A stretch of DNA of 61,150 nucleotides, taken from assembly GCA_030149165.1 (NCBI GenBank), contig JASBRY010000010.1, positions 1 to 61,150 on the forward strand. Direction: 5' to 3'. The notes under the pieces were generated by a model that worked only from the letters and a program-made list of their open reading frames with translations, searched no databases and had not been told where the DNA came from. Origin of the DNA: Phycisphaerales bacterium. GTDB taxonomy: Bacteria; Planctomycetota; Phycisphaerae; Phycisphaerales; UBA1924. A program made the translations under genes and the position numbers. Below, piece by piece: positions 8,245 to 16,681 of the stretch (position 1 is the first letter of the stretch; every line of letters starts with the position of its first letter).

Positions 8245-8994
8245 TCAAGAAGTCGCGGCGTTGTAGCGTCTCTGGATCTCGTCCCAGTTGATGATGTTCA
8301 TAAACGCATCGATGTAGTCGGCGCGCCTGTTCTGGTAGTTCAGGTAGTATGCGTGTTCCCAGACATCCACTCCGAGCAGTGGGATCGCTCCCGCGAACAT
8401 CATCTGTTGTTGGTTCTGCATCTGCAAGATCAGGAGTCGCTGCGCGATCGGTTCGTAGACGAGCCATCCCCAACCCGATCCCTCAACAGATTTGGATGCG
8501 GCTTTGAACTGTGACTTGAACTGATCAACGGACCCAAAGTCATGCTTGATTGCATCCGCGAGTGTGCCTGAAGGATCGCCGCCGCCTCCTTGTGAAGCTG
8601 GAGCCATCCCTGTCCAGAACAGGGTGTGGTTGATGTGACCTCCAGCGTGAAAAGAGAGTTGACGCTGCCAATGCTGGAGCGTGCTCGCATCGCCGCTGCC
8701 CTCTCGGATCGCTTTGAGTTGCTTGAGTGCATTGTTGAGTCCACGCACATATCCAGCATGGTGCTTGGAGTGGTGGATCATCATCGTCATTTCATCGATG
8801 TGCGGCTTGAGCTCGTTGTAGCCGTAGGGGAGTGGGGGAAGTGTGTACTCGTTCTTGGAGCTGTCGTATCCGAGATCGATCGTTGAGAGTGTTGAAGCGT
8901 GCGCGACTGAAGTGAGTCCTGCTGCGGCCCCCAATCCCGCGGCAGTCGCGGTCATCGTGGTGAGTGCTTCTCTGCGTGTCATGTCTTGTTTCAT
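8245..8994 (-). CDS. Exported Fe/Mn superoxide dismutase (Tat signal)
   Basis: 249 aa. Converts superoxide to hydrogen peroxide and oxygen. The N-terminus has a twin-arginine signal (MTRREALTTMTATAAG and a hydrophobic stretch ending AHA), so the enzyme is predicted to fold in the cytoplasm and then be exported, which is less usual for this family. Metal ligands fit: His74 in MMIHHSKHHAGYV, His123 in HINHTLFW, and Asp and His in DVWEHAYY. HTLFWTG and the NQ in MQNQQQ resemble the manganese type, but metal use cannot be fixed from sequence. AAGGAG lies 7 bases before the ATG. It follows the LURP-one-like gene by 54 bases on the same strand and may be co-transcribed. Confidence 0.9.
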   Translation of the reverse strand: MKQDMTRREALTTMTATAAGLGAAAGLTSVAHASTLSTIDLGYDSSKNEYTLPPLPYGYNELKPHIDEMTMMIHHSKHHAGYVRGLNNALKQLKAIREGSGDASTLQHWQRQLSFHAGGHINHTLFWTGMAPASQGGGGDPSGTLADAIKHDFGSVDQFKSQFKAASKSVEGSGWGWLVYEPIAQRLLILQMQNQQQMMFAGAIPLLGVDVWEHAYYLNYQNRRADYIDAFMNIINWDEIQRRYNAATS

Positions 8995-9048
8995 GCTGTG
9001 CTCCTTTGAATAGTCAACGGGCGATATTGGAAGCGTATTCCAAGAAAG

Positions 9049-9636
9049 TCAGTCTTGTCTTCCCTCGATCGCGGCGATCAAGCAGGTTGCGCCAAGCAGC
9101 AGGAGTTCATCGAGTTCTTCGTCGTCTTGGAGAACAGATAAACCGAGTCTGTAGACAAACAGATTGAAGTGCTGACGGACGAACGCAATCGGATCTTCTG
9201 ATCCTGATTTGAAAAACTCATAGCGTTGGGGGAAGAAAGCGGAGAGGTCGCCACGGCGCATGAACGCCATGAACCAGCTTTTTTCTTTGAGCATGCCGAT
9301 CTCTTTGCCCTCATCGTCGAAGATCAGCCATTCATCTTTGAGAAAGGTGGATTTGAGTCCCTTGCGTCGCAGAGATCCGACTTGTGTCCCATCAGGTAAG
9401 GTGATGTCGTAAGTCGCACCGAAATCGATGATTGATCGTGCTGCGAGCGTGAGCAACGGTTCGGAGAGAGACTCGTCTGTGTAGAGGCGGATGTCCTCTT
9501 TGAGTTTGAATGCTTTCTGTTTGCAGTATCCGACGAGGGAGCCGTGCTCGTCGTAGATGTGGAACGCGGCGCCGAAGATCTTGAGGACCTTGCGCCGGAT
9601 GGTGTACTGTTCTCCAGGTTTCGCTTTGATTGGCAT
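9049..9636 (-). CDS. LURP-one-related / tubby C-terminal-like protein
   Basis: 195 aa, no signal peptide. The pattern YTIRRKVLKIFGAAFHIYDE, GSLVGYCKQKAFKLKEDIRLY, IIDFGATYDI, VGSLRRKG and WLIFDDEG consists of repeated short strands with a Gly turn and basic residues. This is what proteins of the LURP-one / phospholipid scramblase-like fold look like. Bacterial members have no agreed biochemical role. The ending (LDELLLLGATCLIAAIE) is a hydrophobic helix as in the fold's central helix. A weak AGGA precedes the ATG. It lies upstream of the superoxide dismutase gene on the same strand. Confidence 0.65.
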   Translation of the reverse strand: MPIKAKPGEQYTIRRKVLKIFGAAFHIYDEHGSLVGYCKQKAFKLKEDIRLYTDESLSEPLLTLAARSIIDFGATYDITLPDGTQVGSLRRKGLKSTFLKDEWLIFDDEGKEIGMLKEKSWFMAFMRRGDLSAFFPQRYEFFKSGSEDPIAFVRQHFNLFVYRLGLSVLQDDEELDELLLLGATCLIAAIEGRQD

Positions 9637-9681
9637 GTTGTATCCTGTTAATAAGCTGAATGATGAATGAACCAGTGTATG

Positions 9682-9709
9682 AAAAAACCGGGTCGAACGG
9701 ACCCGGTTT
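9682..9709 (-). terminator. Terminator of the rpsB-tsf unit
   Basis: Minus strand: AAACCGGGT, 7-base loop, ACCCGGTTT running into T6. It lies about 25 bases after the tsf stop. Confidence 0.85.
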
Positions 9710-9734
9710 GGATGAATGTTTGTTTGAATCCGAA

Positions 9735-10556
9735 TTATTCGGATTCGCCGACCTGCCAGCGTTTGAAGGAGCTGAGTGAGCAGCCTGATCCGACGAGGTC
9801 CTTGATTTTCTTCGAGGTGTCCATGACGAAGTCTTGCTCAAGGAGCGCGACTTCTTCGAAGAACTTCCGCATGCCGCCTTCAACGATCTTCTCGGCGATG
9901 GATTCTGGCTTGCCTGACTCAACCGCTTGCTCGATGCGGAACTTCTTTTCCTTCTCAACGAGGTCCGCAGGGATGTCGTCGGCGCTCAGTCCGAGCGGAC
10001 GAGGCATCGCTGCCGCGACATGCATCGCGATCTGACGCATGGTGTCGTCGCCGAGTTCGCCTTCGGCTTGGATGAGCACGCCGGTCTTCCCGTCGTGGTG
10101 GACATACTGGCCGTAGGTGGTTGAACCAGCAGCACCCGACAGGCGCTCGATGCGTCCGATGGAGATGTTCTCTCCGGTCGAGATGCGGAGGTTGTCGATG
10201 ATCGCGGTCATTTCTTCGCTTGGTTCGACGGAACCTGCGTCCAGTCCAAGCGCGAGTTTCGCGAGTTCATCGGTTGCGTTGATGAAGTTTTCGTTCTTGG
10301 CGGTGAAGTCGGTTTCTGCTTTGACTTCGACGATGGCTGCGGATGAGCCGTCGTCGGAGACAGCGATACCGATACGACCTTCGCCTGCGACGCGATCGGT
10401 CTTGGTTTCCATCTTGCCTTTGAGCTTCTTACGGAGGAGGTCTTCGGCCTTCTCTGGGTCGCCACCGGCTTCGGTGAGTGCTTTCTTGCATTCCATCATG
10501 GCGAGCCCGGTTTTGTTACGAAGGCTCATGACATCTTTTGCGCTGATTTCCGCCAT
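9735..10556 (-). CDS. tsf: Translation elongation factor Ts
   Basis: 273 aa. Nucleotide exchange factor that releases GDP from EF-Tu. The N-terminal UBA-like domain is typical (KDVMSLRNKTGLAMMECKKAL), followed by the EF-Tu-contact stretch ending VEVKAETDFTAKNENF. The core contains QIAMHVAAAMPRPL, and the C-terminal module has EQAVESGKPESIAEKIVEGG and LLEQDFVMD. GGAG lies 7 bases before the ATG. The gene follows rpsB by 115 bases, the common bacterial order, with hairpins in the spacer and a terminator after it. Confidence 0.97.
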   Translation of the reverse strand: MAEISAKDVMSLRNKTGLAMMECKKALTEAGGDPEKAEDLLRKKLKGKMETKTDRVAGEGRIGIAVSDDGSSAAIVEVKAETDFTAKNENFINATDELAKLALGLDAGSVEPSEEMTAIIDNLRISTGENISIGRIERLSGAAGSTTYGQYVHHDGKTGVLIQAEGELGDDTMRQIAMHVAAAMPRPLGLSADDIPADLVEKEKKFRIEQAVESGKPESIAEKIVEGGMRKFFEEVALLEQDFVMDTSKKIKDLVGSGCSLSSFKRWQVGESE

Positions 10557-10589
10557 ATCTGTACTCCAGCATTCTGCGGTTTGGTGTCG

Positions 10590-10607
10590 CCACCCATCGC
10601 TGGGTGG
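10590..10607 (-). promoter_or_regulatory. Hairpin with GCGA tetraloop between rpsB and tsf
   Basis: Minus-strand RNA would form CCACCCA-GCGA-TGGGTGG, a perfect 7-bp stem with a GNRA-type tetraloop about 35 bases before the tsf start. There is no T-run, so RNA processing, stability or translation control is more likely than termination. Confidence 0.5.
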
Positions 10608-10628
10608 TTCGTGGTGGTATTAATTTGA

Positions 10629-10644
10629 CAGACCATGCGGTCTG
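10629..10644 (-). promoter_or_regulatory. Second intercistronic hairpin, after rpsB
   Basis: Minus strand CAGACC-GCAT-GGTCTG, a 6-bp stem about 28 bases after the rpsB stop. No T-run follows. With the GCGA hairpin it may tune the rpsB to tsf ratio. Confidence 0.4.
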
Positions 10645-10671
10645 ATGAAACTTATCTATTCTGGACTCAGT

Positions 10672-11499
10672 TCAAGACTCTGCGGCTGCGGTCGCGGCGT
10701 CGTTCACGCTGCTCTCTGCTGCTGGAGCTTCGTCGGCTTTGAACTGTGCACGGCGAGAGCGCTTCTGAGCGCCTTCGTTTGCTCCGTTGTCTTCCTTGTC
10801 CTTGTTGGTGATCACGCGATTCTGCTTGCCGTCGGCGACTGCTTTGCAGAGCTCGCGGATCACGACATCGATCGAACGCATGGAGTCATCATTACCTGGG
10901 ATAGCAATGTCAGCCATATCTGGGTCACCATCGGTGTCGATGAGACAGATGGTTGGGATCCCGAGCTTGCGTGCTTCGCGGAGAGCGGTGGTCTCACGCT
11001 TAACATCGATCGCGATCATGACGCCTGGGAGTTTGTTCATCTTGCGAACACCACCAAGGTTTCGTGCGATCTTCTTCATCTCGCGGCGGAGCTGGGATTC
11101 CATTTTCTTGGAGTAGCTCTGGAAGTTATCTTCTTGCTCGATCGCTTCGAGTTCTTCGAGACGCGAGAGGCGCGAACGGATGGTGCGGAAGTTGGTGAGG
11201 GTGCCGCCGAGCCAGCGTTCGGTGACATAGTGCATGTCGACATCAGAGACTCGTTGCTCGATAACATCTTTCGCTTGGCGTTTGGTGCCGACGAAGCAGA
11301 CATCCTTTCCACCCGCGACGACATTCTGAACGAGTTTGCGAGCGAGGAGGAGACCTTTGACGGTTTCCTTGATGTCGATGATGTGGATGCCGTTGCGCTT
11401 GCCGTAGATGTATGGACCCATCTTTGGATTCCATCCTGAGGAGCGCTGTCCGAAGTGGATGCCCGATTCGATGAGGTCTTGGACAAGTGTGTTTGCCAT
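10672..11499 (-). CDS. rpsB: 30S ribosomal protein S2
   Basis: 275 aa, part of the small-subunit platform. Family motifs: LIESGIHFGQRSSGWNPKM, YIYGKRNGIHIIDI, FVGTKRQAKDVI, ERWLGGTLTNF and GIPTICLIDTDGDPD. The frame stays open upstream to 11610, but S2 proteins begin at the MANTLVQDL-type sequence, so ATG 11499 is used; AAGGAA lies about 14 bases ahead. The C-terminus carries an extra, weakly conserved Ala/Glu-rich tail (PAAESSVNDAATAAAES). Confidence 0.97.
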   Translation of the reverse strand: MANTLVQDLIESGIHFGQRSSGWNPKMGPYIYGKRNGIHIIDIKETVKGLLLARKLVQNVVAGGKDVCFVGTKRQAKDVIEQRVSDVDMHYVTERWLGGTLTNFRTIRSRLSRLEELEAIEQEDNFQSYSKKMESQLRREMKKIARNLGGVRKMNKLPGVMIAIDVKRETTALREARKLGIPTICLIDTDGDPDMADIAIPGNDDSMRSIDVVIRELCKAVADGKQNRVITNKDKEDNGANEGAQKRSRRAQFKADEAPAAESSVNDAATAAAES

Positions 11500-11850
11500 G
11501 ATAATGATCCGTTCCTTTGCCAGCGACACCGGCGGTGATCGGACCGCGAGAGGGCGCTTTGGTGACAGATAAGGATCCGCAGTTGCGGATCGGGGTTTCT
11601 TTGTACTCAATCAAACTGACCGGCACCGATCATGCCGGGTCTCAAGTATAGATACCTGTTTGGGTTGGGCAAACCGAAAATCCCTTGAAATCTAAATACG
11701 GGGACCCAAACAAATACATATCGAATGGTGATGGATGTGATCTGGGGAACATTCCCTAACCTGAGCTTGGACTTGGGGTTCAGTTGGGTTCATTCTTGGA
11801 CGATACGGCTTATCGGTGTACACCACGACCTATAGCCGAGGGACTGAGAC
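11500..11850 (-). promoter_or_regulatory. rpsB leader and upstream intergenic region
   Basis: 351 bases between the divergent rpsB and PilZ genes. On the rpsB side there is a 7-bp hairpin at 11574-11591 (GATCCGC, 4-base loop, GCGGATC) and a promoter-like pair at 11645-11672. A leader of about 140 bases would be transcribed, long enough for feedback control by S2, as known for other bacteria. The PilZ side (11700-11850) shows no clear promoter. Confidence 0.45.
11645..11672 (-). promoter_or_regulatory. Likely sigma70-type promoter of rpsB-tsf
   Basis: Minus strand TTGCCC, 16-base spacer, TATACT. The position suits a leader transcript that includes the 11574-11591 hairpin. Confidence 0.45.
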
Positions 11851-12264
11851 ATGAGCAAAGGCGGACTGATTATCCGAAAGAATGAGCGATACGAGATATC
11901 GCTCCCAGCAAGGGCGCGGGTCGCGTACTCGCATGCTGAGCTGGTGAAGTTCAGCAAAGGCGCCAGCTCAAAGGATGGATGGGTTGATGTGCACCTGATC
12001 GATTTCTCGACGGCGGGGATCGGGATCGTGTCCACAACTTTTTTCCCTCGAGGCACACTGATCGAGATTGAGGTCCCTGAAGCCGGGGAAGGAAACACGG
12101 GTGTCATGATTCGCTGTGAGATGCGTGTCATGCGTGTGCAGATGACCGATCGCCGACCAGCGTACCTGATTGGTGGAGCATTCACGGAAATGACCGAACG
12201 ACTCGAAGAGCAGATCACCAAGATGCTGAGCCGACTTGATGGCATGGGAGGCGAAGATGCTTGA
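11851..12264 (+). CDS. PilZ-domain protein, first gene of the pilus/secretion operon
   Basis: 137 aa, almost entirely one PilZ domain. The c-di-GMP signature is present in two parts: a basic RKNERYEIS (RxxxR) near the N-terminus and DFSTAGIGI (D/N-x-S-x-x-G) around residue 50, followed by beta strands and a C-terminal helix. PilZ domains bind cyclic di-GMP and pass the signal to partners. Its stop overlaps the start of the assembly ATPase gene by 8 bases, so the two are translationally coupled, which suggests direct second-messenger control of that ATPase. The ribosome site is weak (GAGGGACTGAGAC). Confidence 0.85.
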   Translation: MSKGGLIIRKNERYEISLPARARVAYSHAELVKFSKGASSKDGWVDVHLIDFSTAGIGIVSTTFFPRGTLIEIEVPEAGEGNTGVMIRCEMRVMRVQMTDRRPAYLIGGAFTEMTERLEEQITKMLSRLDGMGGEDA

Positions 12265-13948
12265 AGCAAATGAGTTCATCCTGCGGTCGCTCATCGAGGA
12301 AGGCAAGCTCAGCGAGCGCGATGTCGAGGAGATCCGTGAATACGCGGTCGATTATGACGCCTCTCTCGACGAGGTGGCGCTGAAACTTGGGAAGATTTCT
12401 GCACGCGATATGGCGATGGCCAAAGCGACAGTGTGCGAGTATCCATTCGTCGACATCGAGTTGTTTGACATTGATATCGCAAACTCGCGGCTGATGCCCA
12501 AGAGCATGGCGGAGCGGAACAACGCGTTCCCGCTCTTTGTGACTGGTGAGATTGCGACTGTTGCGATGCACGAGCCTTTGGATCTGCAGGCGCTCGATGA
12601 GATCCGTCAGACGCTGCGTATGCAGATCGATCCAGTGGTTGCTGACACGAACAAGCTTGGTTCGTTGATCACGAGGGCATATTCACTGGATACGAGTATC
12701 GATACTGAACATGATGTCGATGAAGACATCGCGATTTCAATCGAGCAAGAGCCCATCGTTGCCGCGGTAAATCAGATCTTGTTTTCCGCTGCTGAGATGA
12801 ACGCTTCGGATATCCACATCAATCCAGACGACAAAGTATTGCACCTACGCTACCGCGTCGATGGTGTGCTGAACACCTCGCGTGGTCCAGCGATCACACT
12901 TCATGAAGGCATCATCCAGCGTCTTAAGGTCATGGCGCATTTGGATGTGGCACAGACGCGCCGTCCGCAGGACGGGAAGTTCCGCTTTGTCTTTGATGGT
13001 CAACCGATTGATGTTCGTCTGAGTCTGATCCCAACTATCCACGGCGAGAACGCGGTGCTTCGCTTGCTCAGCAGTGCCGCGAAGATCGGTCAGATTTCTG
13101 ATCTTGGTATGCCGGCGAAAATCGCAGATTCATTCCAGAAGATTATCTCTAAGCCGCACGGCATGGTGCTTGTGACTGGGCCGACTGGATCGGGTAAGAC
13201 CACCACGCTGTACACAGCACTGAATCAGATCAATACGGCGGATCGGAACATCATGACGATCGAGGATCCGGTGGAAATCCGTCTCCCGATGATCCGTCAG
13301 GTGCAAGCGAACAGCGCGATTGGTCTTGATTTCGCCTCCGCGCTGCGTTCGATGCTGCGCCAGGACCCCGATGTCATTCTTGTGGGTGAAATCCGTGACA
13401 GCGAGACCGCGAAGATCGCAACGCAAGCCGCGTTGACCGGACACCTGGTATTCTCGACCCTCCACACCAATGACGCGGTGGGGGCGATCCCACGACTCAA
13501 AGAGTTCGGTGTCCCAGCATTCGCGATCAATAACGCGCTGCTCGGAGTGATTGCGCAGCGATTGGTGCGAAAGGTCTGTACTGACTGTGCAGTTTCCGAT
13601 TCTCCGAGCGAGCTTGAGCTTCGTTCCTTGGGGATAAACCCTGATGAGGGTATCCAGTTCATGAAGGGGCGCGGATGCGCTCGCTGCTTGAGCACAGGGT
13701 ACAAAGGGCGCGTCGGCGTCTACGAACTCTTCACGGCTACTCCGGAGATTCGTGAACTCATCGAGACGGGATCTTCGTTTGCAGAACTCGCGGCCGCGGC
13801 TCGTCGCGCCGGGATGCGGACGATGCTTGAGTGCGGTATCGAGAGCGCCAAACTCGGGATCACCACGATCGAAGAGCTCGGCAAGCTCCACGCGACGGTG
13901 GACGAGAATATGGATGCCGATGACAAACCACTGAAGATGAGCGCTTGA
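12257..13948 (+). CDS. gspE: Type II secretion / type IV pilus assembly ATPase (GspE/PilB family)
   Basis: 563 aa. Cytoplasmic hexameric ATPase that powers pseudopilus or pilus extension. An N-terminal GspE-N-like domain (about 1-140) binds the inner-membrane partner. The ATPase core has Walker A GPTGSGKT (308-315), the Asp-box region, a Walker B-like ILVGEIRDSETAKIA and the His-box STLHTNDA. The zinc-binding tetracysteine element is split into CTDC and, about 30 residues on, CARC. ATG 12257 has GGAGG 5 bases upstream; in-frame TTG 12236 is rejected. The operon order (ATPase, platform, pseudopilins, PilM-P-like) fits either system, so gspE is used loosely. Confidence 0.93.
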   Translation: MLEANEFILRSLIEEGKLSERDVEEIREYAVDYDASLDEVALKLGKISARDMAMAKATVCEYPFVDIELFDIDIANSRLMPKSMAERNNAFPLFVTGEIATVAMHEPLDLQALDEIRQTLRMQIDPVVADTNKLGSLITRAYSLDTSIDTEHDVDEDIAISIEQEPIVAAVNQILFSAAEMNASDIHINPDDKVLHLRYRVDGVLNTSRGPAITLHEGIIQRLKVMAHLDVAQTRRPQDGKFRFVFDGQPIDVRLSLIPTIHGENAVLRLLSSAAKIGQISDLGMPAKIADSFQKIISKPHGMVLVTGPTGSGKTTTLYTALNQINTADRNIMTIEDPVEIRLPMIRQVQANSAIGLDFASALRSMLRQDPDVILVGEIRDSETAKIATQAALTGHLVFSTLHTNDAVGAIPRLKEFGVPAFAINNALLGVIAQRLVRKVCTDCAVSDSPSELELRSLGINPDEGIQFMKGRGCARCLSTGYKGRVGVYELFTATPEIRELIETGSSFAELAAAARRAGMRTMLECGIESAKLGITTIEELGKLHATVDENMDADDKPLKMSA

Positions 13949-13963
13949 TCGGAGATCTCGGAT

Positions 13964-15172
13964 ATGAGCACCAAGAGATACAACTACAAAGCGCTTGATG
14001 AGTCTGGGAAGACTGTCCGCTCGATGATCAATGCGAGCAACGAGGATGAGGTCTTCGCGCGTCTCTCTGAACAGGGTCTCACGATTCTCGATGTTCGAGA
14101 AGGAGGTTCCGGACGCAGCAGTTCGTTCGGGAGTGATCGAATCTCCCAAATTGAGATCGCGCTGCTCACTCGTGAAATGAATGCATTGCTCGAGGCGAAT
14201 ATCCCGCTCTCGCGTGGTCTTCTGTCAATCGGTGAGCATGAGAAGAACACGAAGCTGCGAGACATGGTCATTGATATTGCATCGATGATCGAAGCGGGTG
14301 AGAAGATTACGGTCGCATTCTCGAAGTATCAGAATGTATTCGGTGAGGTCTACATTGAGACCCTTCGATCTGCAGAAAAATCAGGAAGACTCGCCGAGGT
14401 CACGGCGCACCTAGCAGATATGCTCGAGCGCAATGTTGAGCTGCGTCAGATGGTTCGTAGAGCGATGTCGTATCCTTTGATTGTGATCGGATTCGTCGCG
14501 CTGGCGCTTGGGGTGATTGTGATCTTCGTGGTTCCGAGATTCGCGGTGATCTTTGAGAGCAACGGCGTTGATCTTCCAATGACGACCGCTGTCGTTCGAG
14601 CGATTGGTACTTCGATCATGGCTTATTGGTGGGCGTACCTTTCAGGTGTGCTCGCAGTTGTTTACCTGTTCATTAAGAGCTGGAAAAATCCGACAGGTCG
14701 ATACCGAATTGAGTTGTTATTGCACAAGACGCCGTATATCGGCAAGGTGCTGACCGCGGTGACGACCGCTCGCTTCTCCAGCGTGCTCAGCATCGGTTTG
14801 GAATCGGGTATCGAGGTTATTGAAGCGATCGAGATATCAGGGATGTCCACAGGCCGACCGGTCTTCCAGCGCGAATGCAACGCGATGTGCTTGGATATGC
14901 GCAATGGTGAAGCGCTCGAGGATGTGATCAACAGTTCGAAAACGCTCCCAAACTTCGCACGCCGGTTGCTTGGGTCTGGAAAGGATTCGGAAGAACTCGC
15001 GAAAGCGGGTCGGATCATCGCTCGTCACTATGACCGAATGTCCGATCACCTGACCAAGAACATCAACACGGTGATCGAACCGATGATCACGATCGCGATG
15101 GCCGGGATTGTGCTGTTGATCGCCCTTTCTGTGTTCTTGCCGATGTGGCAGATGATCAGCATCAACAAATAA
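13964..15172 (+). CDS. gspF: Inner-membrane platform protein (GspF/PilC family)
   Basis: 402 aa. Polytopic platform on which the ATPase acts to assemble (pseudo)pilin subunits. The N-terminus (YNYKALDESGKTVRSMINAS, then DEVFARLSEQGLTILDVRE) is the usual opening. Two homologous cytoplasmic GspF domains follow (about 65-190 and 265-390), with hydrophobic segments near 170-195, 215-235 and 370-395. Starts 15 bases after the ATPase gene, with GGAGATCTCGGAT before the ATG. Confidence 0.93.
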   Translation: MSTKRYNYKALDESGKTVRSMINASNEDEVFARLSEQGLTILDVREGGSGRSSSFGSDRISQIEIALLTREMNALLEANIPLSRGLLSIGEHEKNTKLRDMVIDIASMIEAGEKITVAFSKYQNVFGEVYIETLRSAEKSGRLAEVTAHLADMLERNVELRQMVRRAMSYPLIVIGFVALALGVIVIFVVPRFAVIFESNGVDLPMTTAVVRAIGTSIMAYWWAYLSGVLAVVYLFIKSWKNPTGRYRIELLLHKTPYIGKVLTAVTTARFSSVLSIGLESGIEVIEAIEISGMSTGRPVFQRECNAMCLDMRNGEALEDVINSSKTLPNFARRLLGSGKDSEELAKAGRIIARHYDRMSDHLTKNINTVIEPMITIAMAGIVLLIALSVFLPMWQMISINK

Positions 15173-15183
15173 GGAGAGAAGTG

Positions 15184-15645
15184 ATGAGACGAAGCGCCTT
15201 TACACTGGTCGAGTTGCTGATTGTTGTGGTGATGCTGGGTATTCTTGCCGCTGTTGCGGTCCCCAAGTTCAGCACAGCGACTGACGATGCTCGATCGTCC
15301 TCGGCTCAGAGCACACTCGCTGGTGTTCGCTCTGCGATTGCAACATACAGAATGAATGCCGTGATCAGCGGGAATGATCCGTTTCCTACGCTCGCGCAGC
15401 TGACTGATGGGACTGTGGTCAAGTTCGATATCCCGGCAAATCCATTCAGCGGCGTCTCGGGCGTGCAAGCCGTGAGTCAAAGTCAAGCGAACAGCCGAGC
15501 TGTGATCTCTCCGACCAGCGCGGGATGGAACTACTTCGTGGACAACTCCGCGAATCCCCCTGTCGCGATTTTCTACTCGAACTCTGATAGTGATTCAACA
15601 GTGGATGATGGTTCGGGGGGTGTATTGGGAGCAAACGAGCTTTGA
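15184..15645 (+). CDS. Pseudopilin, GspG-like
   Basis: 153 aa. Short leader MRRSA then FTLVELLIVVVMLGILAAVAVPKF, the pattern closest to major pseudopilins (GspG). The head keeps DDARSSSAQSTLAGVRSAIATYR, the helix that follows in that family, and ends with a Ser/Asp-rich loop that may bind calcium. The residue before the cut is Ala, not Gly. ATG 15184 is chosen with AAGGAGAG just upstream; the in-frame start at 15145 would lie inside the previous gene. Confidence 0.88.
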   Translation: MRRSAFTLVELLIVVVMLGILAAVAVPKFSTATDDARSSSAQSTLAGVRSAIATYRMNAVISGNDPFPTLAQLTDGTVVKFDIPANPFSGVSGVQAVSQSQANSRAVISPTSAGWNYFVDNSANPPVAIFYSNSDSDSTVDDGSGGVLGANEL

Positions 15646-16193
15646 ATCTCTCAACCCGTCCATCAGCATATGGATCTAGACGAGCATTCACTGTGTATGA
15701 ACTGCTCGTTGTTGTCGTGATCATGGGGATCGTCGCTGTTTCGGCAACACCGGTGATGAGCCAAAGTATTGAGGCGCGTCAAGCCGCGGCTCGTGATGAG
15801 GTGATCCGTCTGCTTGAGTATGCACGAGGTCGAGCGATCGCGACGGGATTCCCGGCTGGAGTGCGCGTTGATACCAGCGATAGCACCATCCGGCTGTTGA
15901 CCATCAATGACGCGGGGGCGGTTGTCGATCTCAGTGATCCGATCAACGGCGAATCCATGATCGCCAACCTCCCAAGAGAGTTTGCTGAAGTGCTCATCAG
16001 CTCGTATGTCAATGGCGACGGCGGAAGCGGCACAGGGACAGTCTGGTTTGATTACCAGGCAGAACCCCACACCAGGGATGATGTGAGCGGCGTGTTTGAT
16101 GCATTCTTCATTCAGAACGCAACCATCACACTGAGCACGGGAACACGGGTTGTGATCCATGCGGATTCAGGGTTCGTGGAGAATCAACCATGA
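15642..16193 (+). CDS. Pseudopilin, GspH-like
   Basis: 183 aa. The leader ends SRRA and the signal is FTVYELLVVVVIMGIVAVSATPVM, with Glu at +5 kept. The region EARQAAARDEVIRLLEYARGRAIATG matches the GspH/FimT-type helix, followed by beta strands. TTG is the only sensible start and overlaps the previous stop by 4 bases. Minor pseudopilins of this type cap or prime the pseudopilus. Confidence 0.8.
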   Translation: MNLSTRPSAYGSRRAFTVYELLVVVVIMGIVAVSATPVMSQSIEARQAAARDEVIRLLEYARGRAIATGFPAGVRVDTSDSTIRLLTINDAGAVVDLSDPINGESMIANLPREFAEVLISSYVNGDGGSGTGTVWFDYQAEPHTRDDVSGVFDAFFIQNATITLSTGTRVVIHADSGFVENQP

Positions 16194-16681
16194 ACTATGC
16201 GATCCGTCAAGGAATGAGTCGTAGTGCGTTTACACTGATCGAAGTGGTGACCATGGTGATCGTGCTCGCGATCGCGGTGCCGCCGACACTCGAGATTTTG
16301 ATGAGTAATACCGCGTCACGCGCCAATGTGATCAACACGGGGCGCGCCACGATGCTCGCGAGCAATGTGCTTGAAGGTGTATTGGCGGATGTGTCATCGA
16401 GTGATGATTCACTGGGATTTGAGGCACTCGCGGACCCCAGCGTATATCTCGATACACCAACAACCGGATTTTACAGTCGGATGAGCACGGCGACGCAGTC
16501 GTTTACCAGCCGAGGAATGACCTATAGCGTTCAGATTGGGGAGCTTGTTGCTGCGGATGGCATGGTCTCGGGTGATGCCGGGGACAATGTGTTCCGTACA
16601 GTGACCGTCACGGTGACTTATCCCTCCGCAGATGGGGCGGCGTACACACTCCCGGTGTCGCTGATGGTGTCGTCGCTATGA
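16190..16681 (+). CDS. Pseudopilin, GspI/PilV-like
   Basis: 163 aa. Leader ending SRSA, then FTLIEVVTMVIVLAIAVPPTLEIL. The stretch around NTGRATMLASNVLEGVLAD resembles minor pseudopilins of the GspI class, which start the tip complex. The ATG overlaps the previous stop (ATGA). The assignment to GspI rests on position and a short helix and is less sure than the pseudopilin call. Confidence 0.75.
   Translation: MNYAIRQGMSRSAFTLIEVVTMVIVLAIAVPPTLEILMSNTASRANVINTGRATMLASNVLEGVLADVSSSDDSLGFEALADPSVYLDTPTTGFYSRMSTATQSFTSRGMTYSVQIGELVAADGMVSGDAGDNVFRTVTVTVTYPSADGAAYTLPVSLMVSSL

Noticed and set aside
13130..14149. 339-codon minus-strand frame opposite gspE/gspF
   Set aside because: Spans the boundary of two well-supported plus-strand genes and has no protein-like motif.
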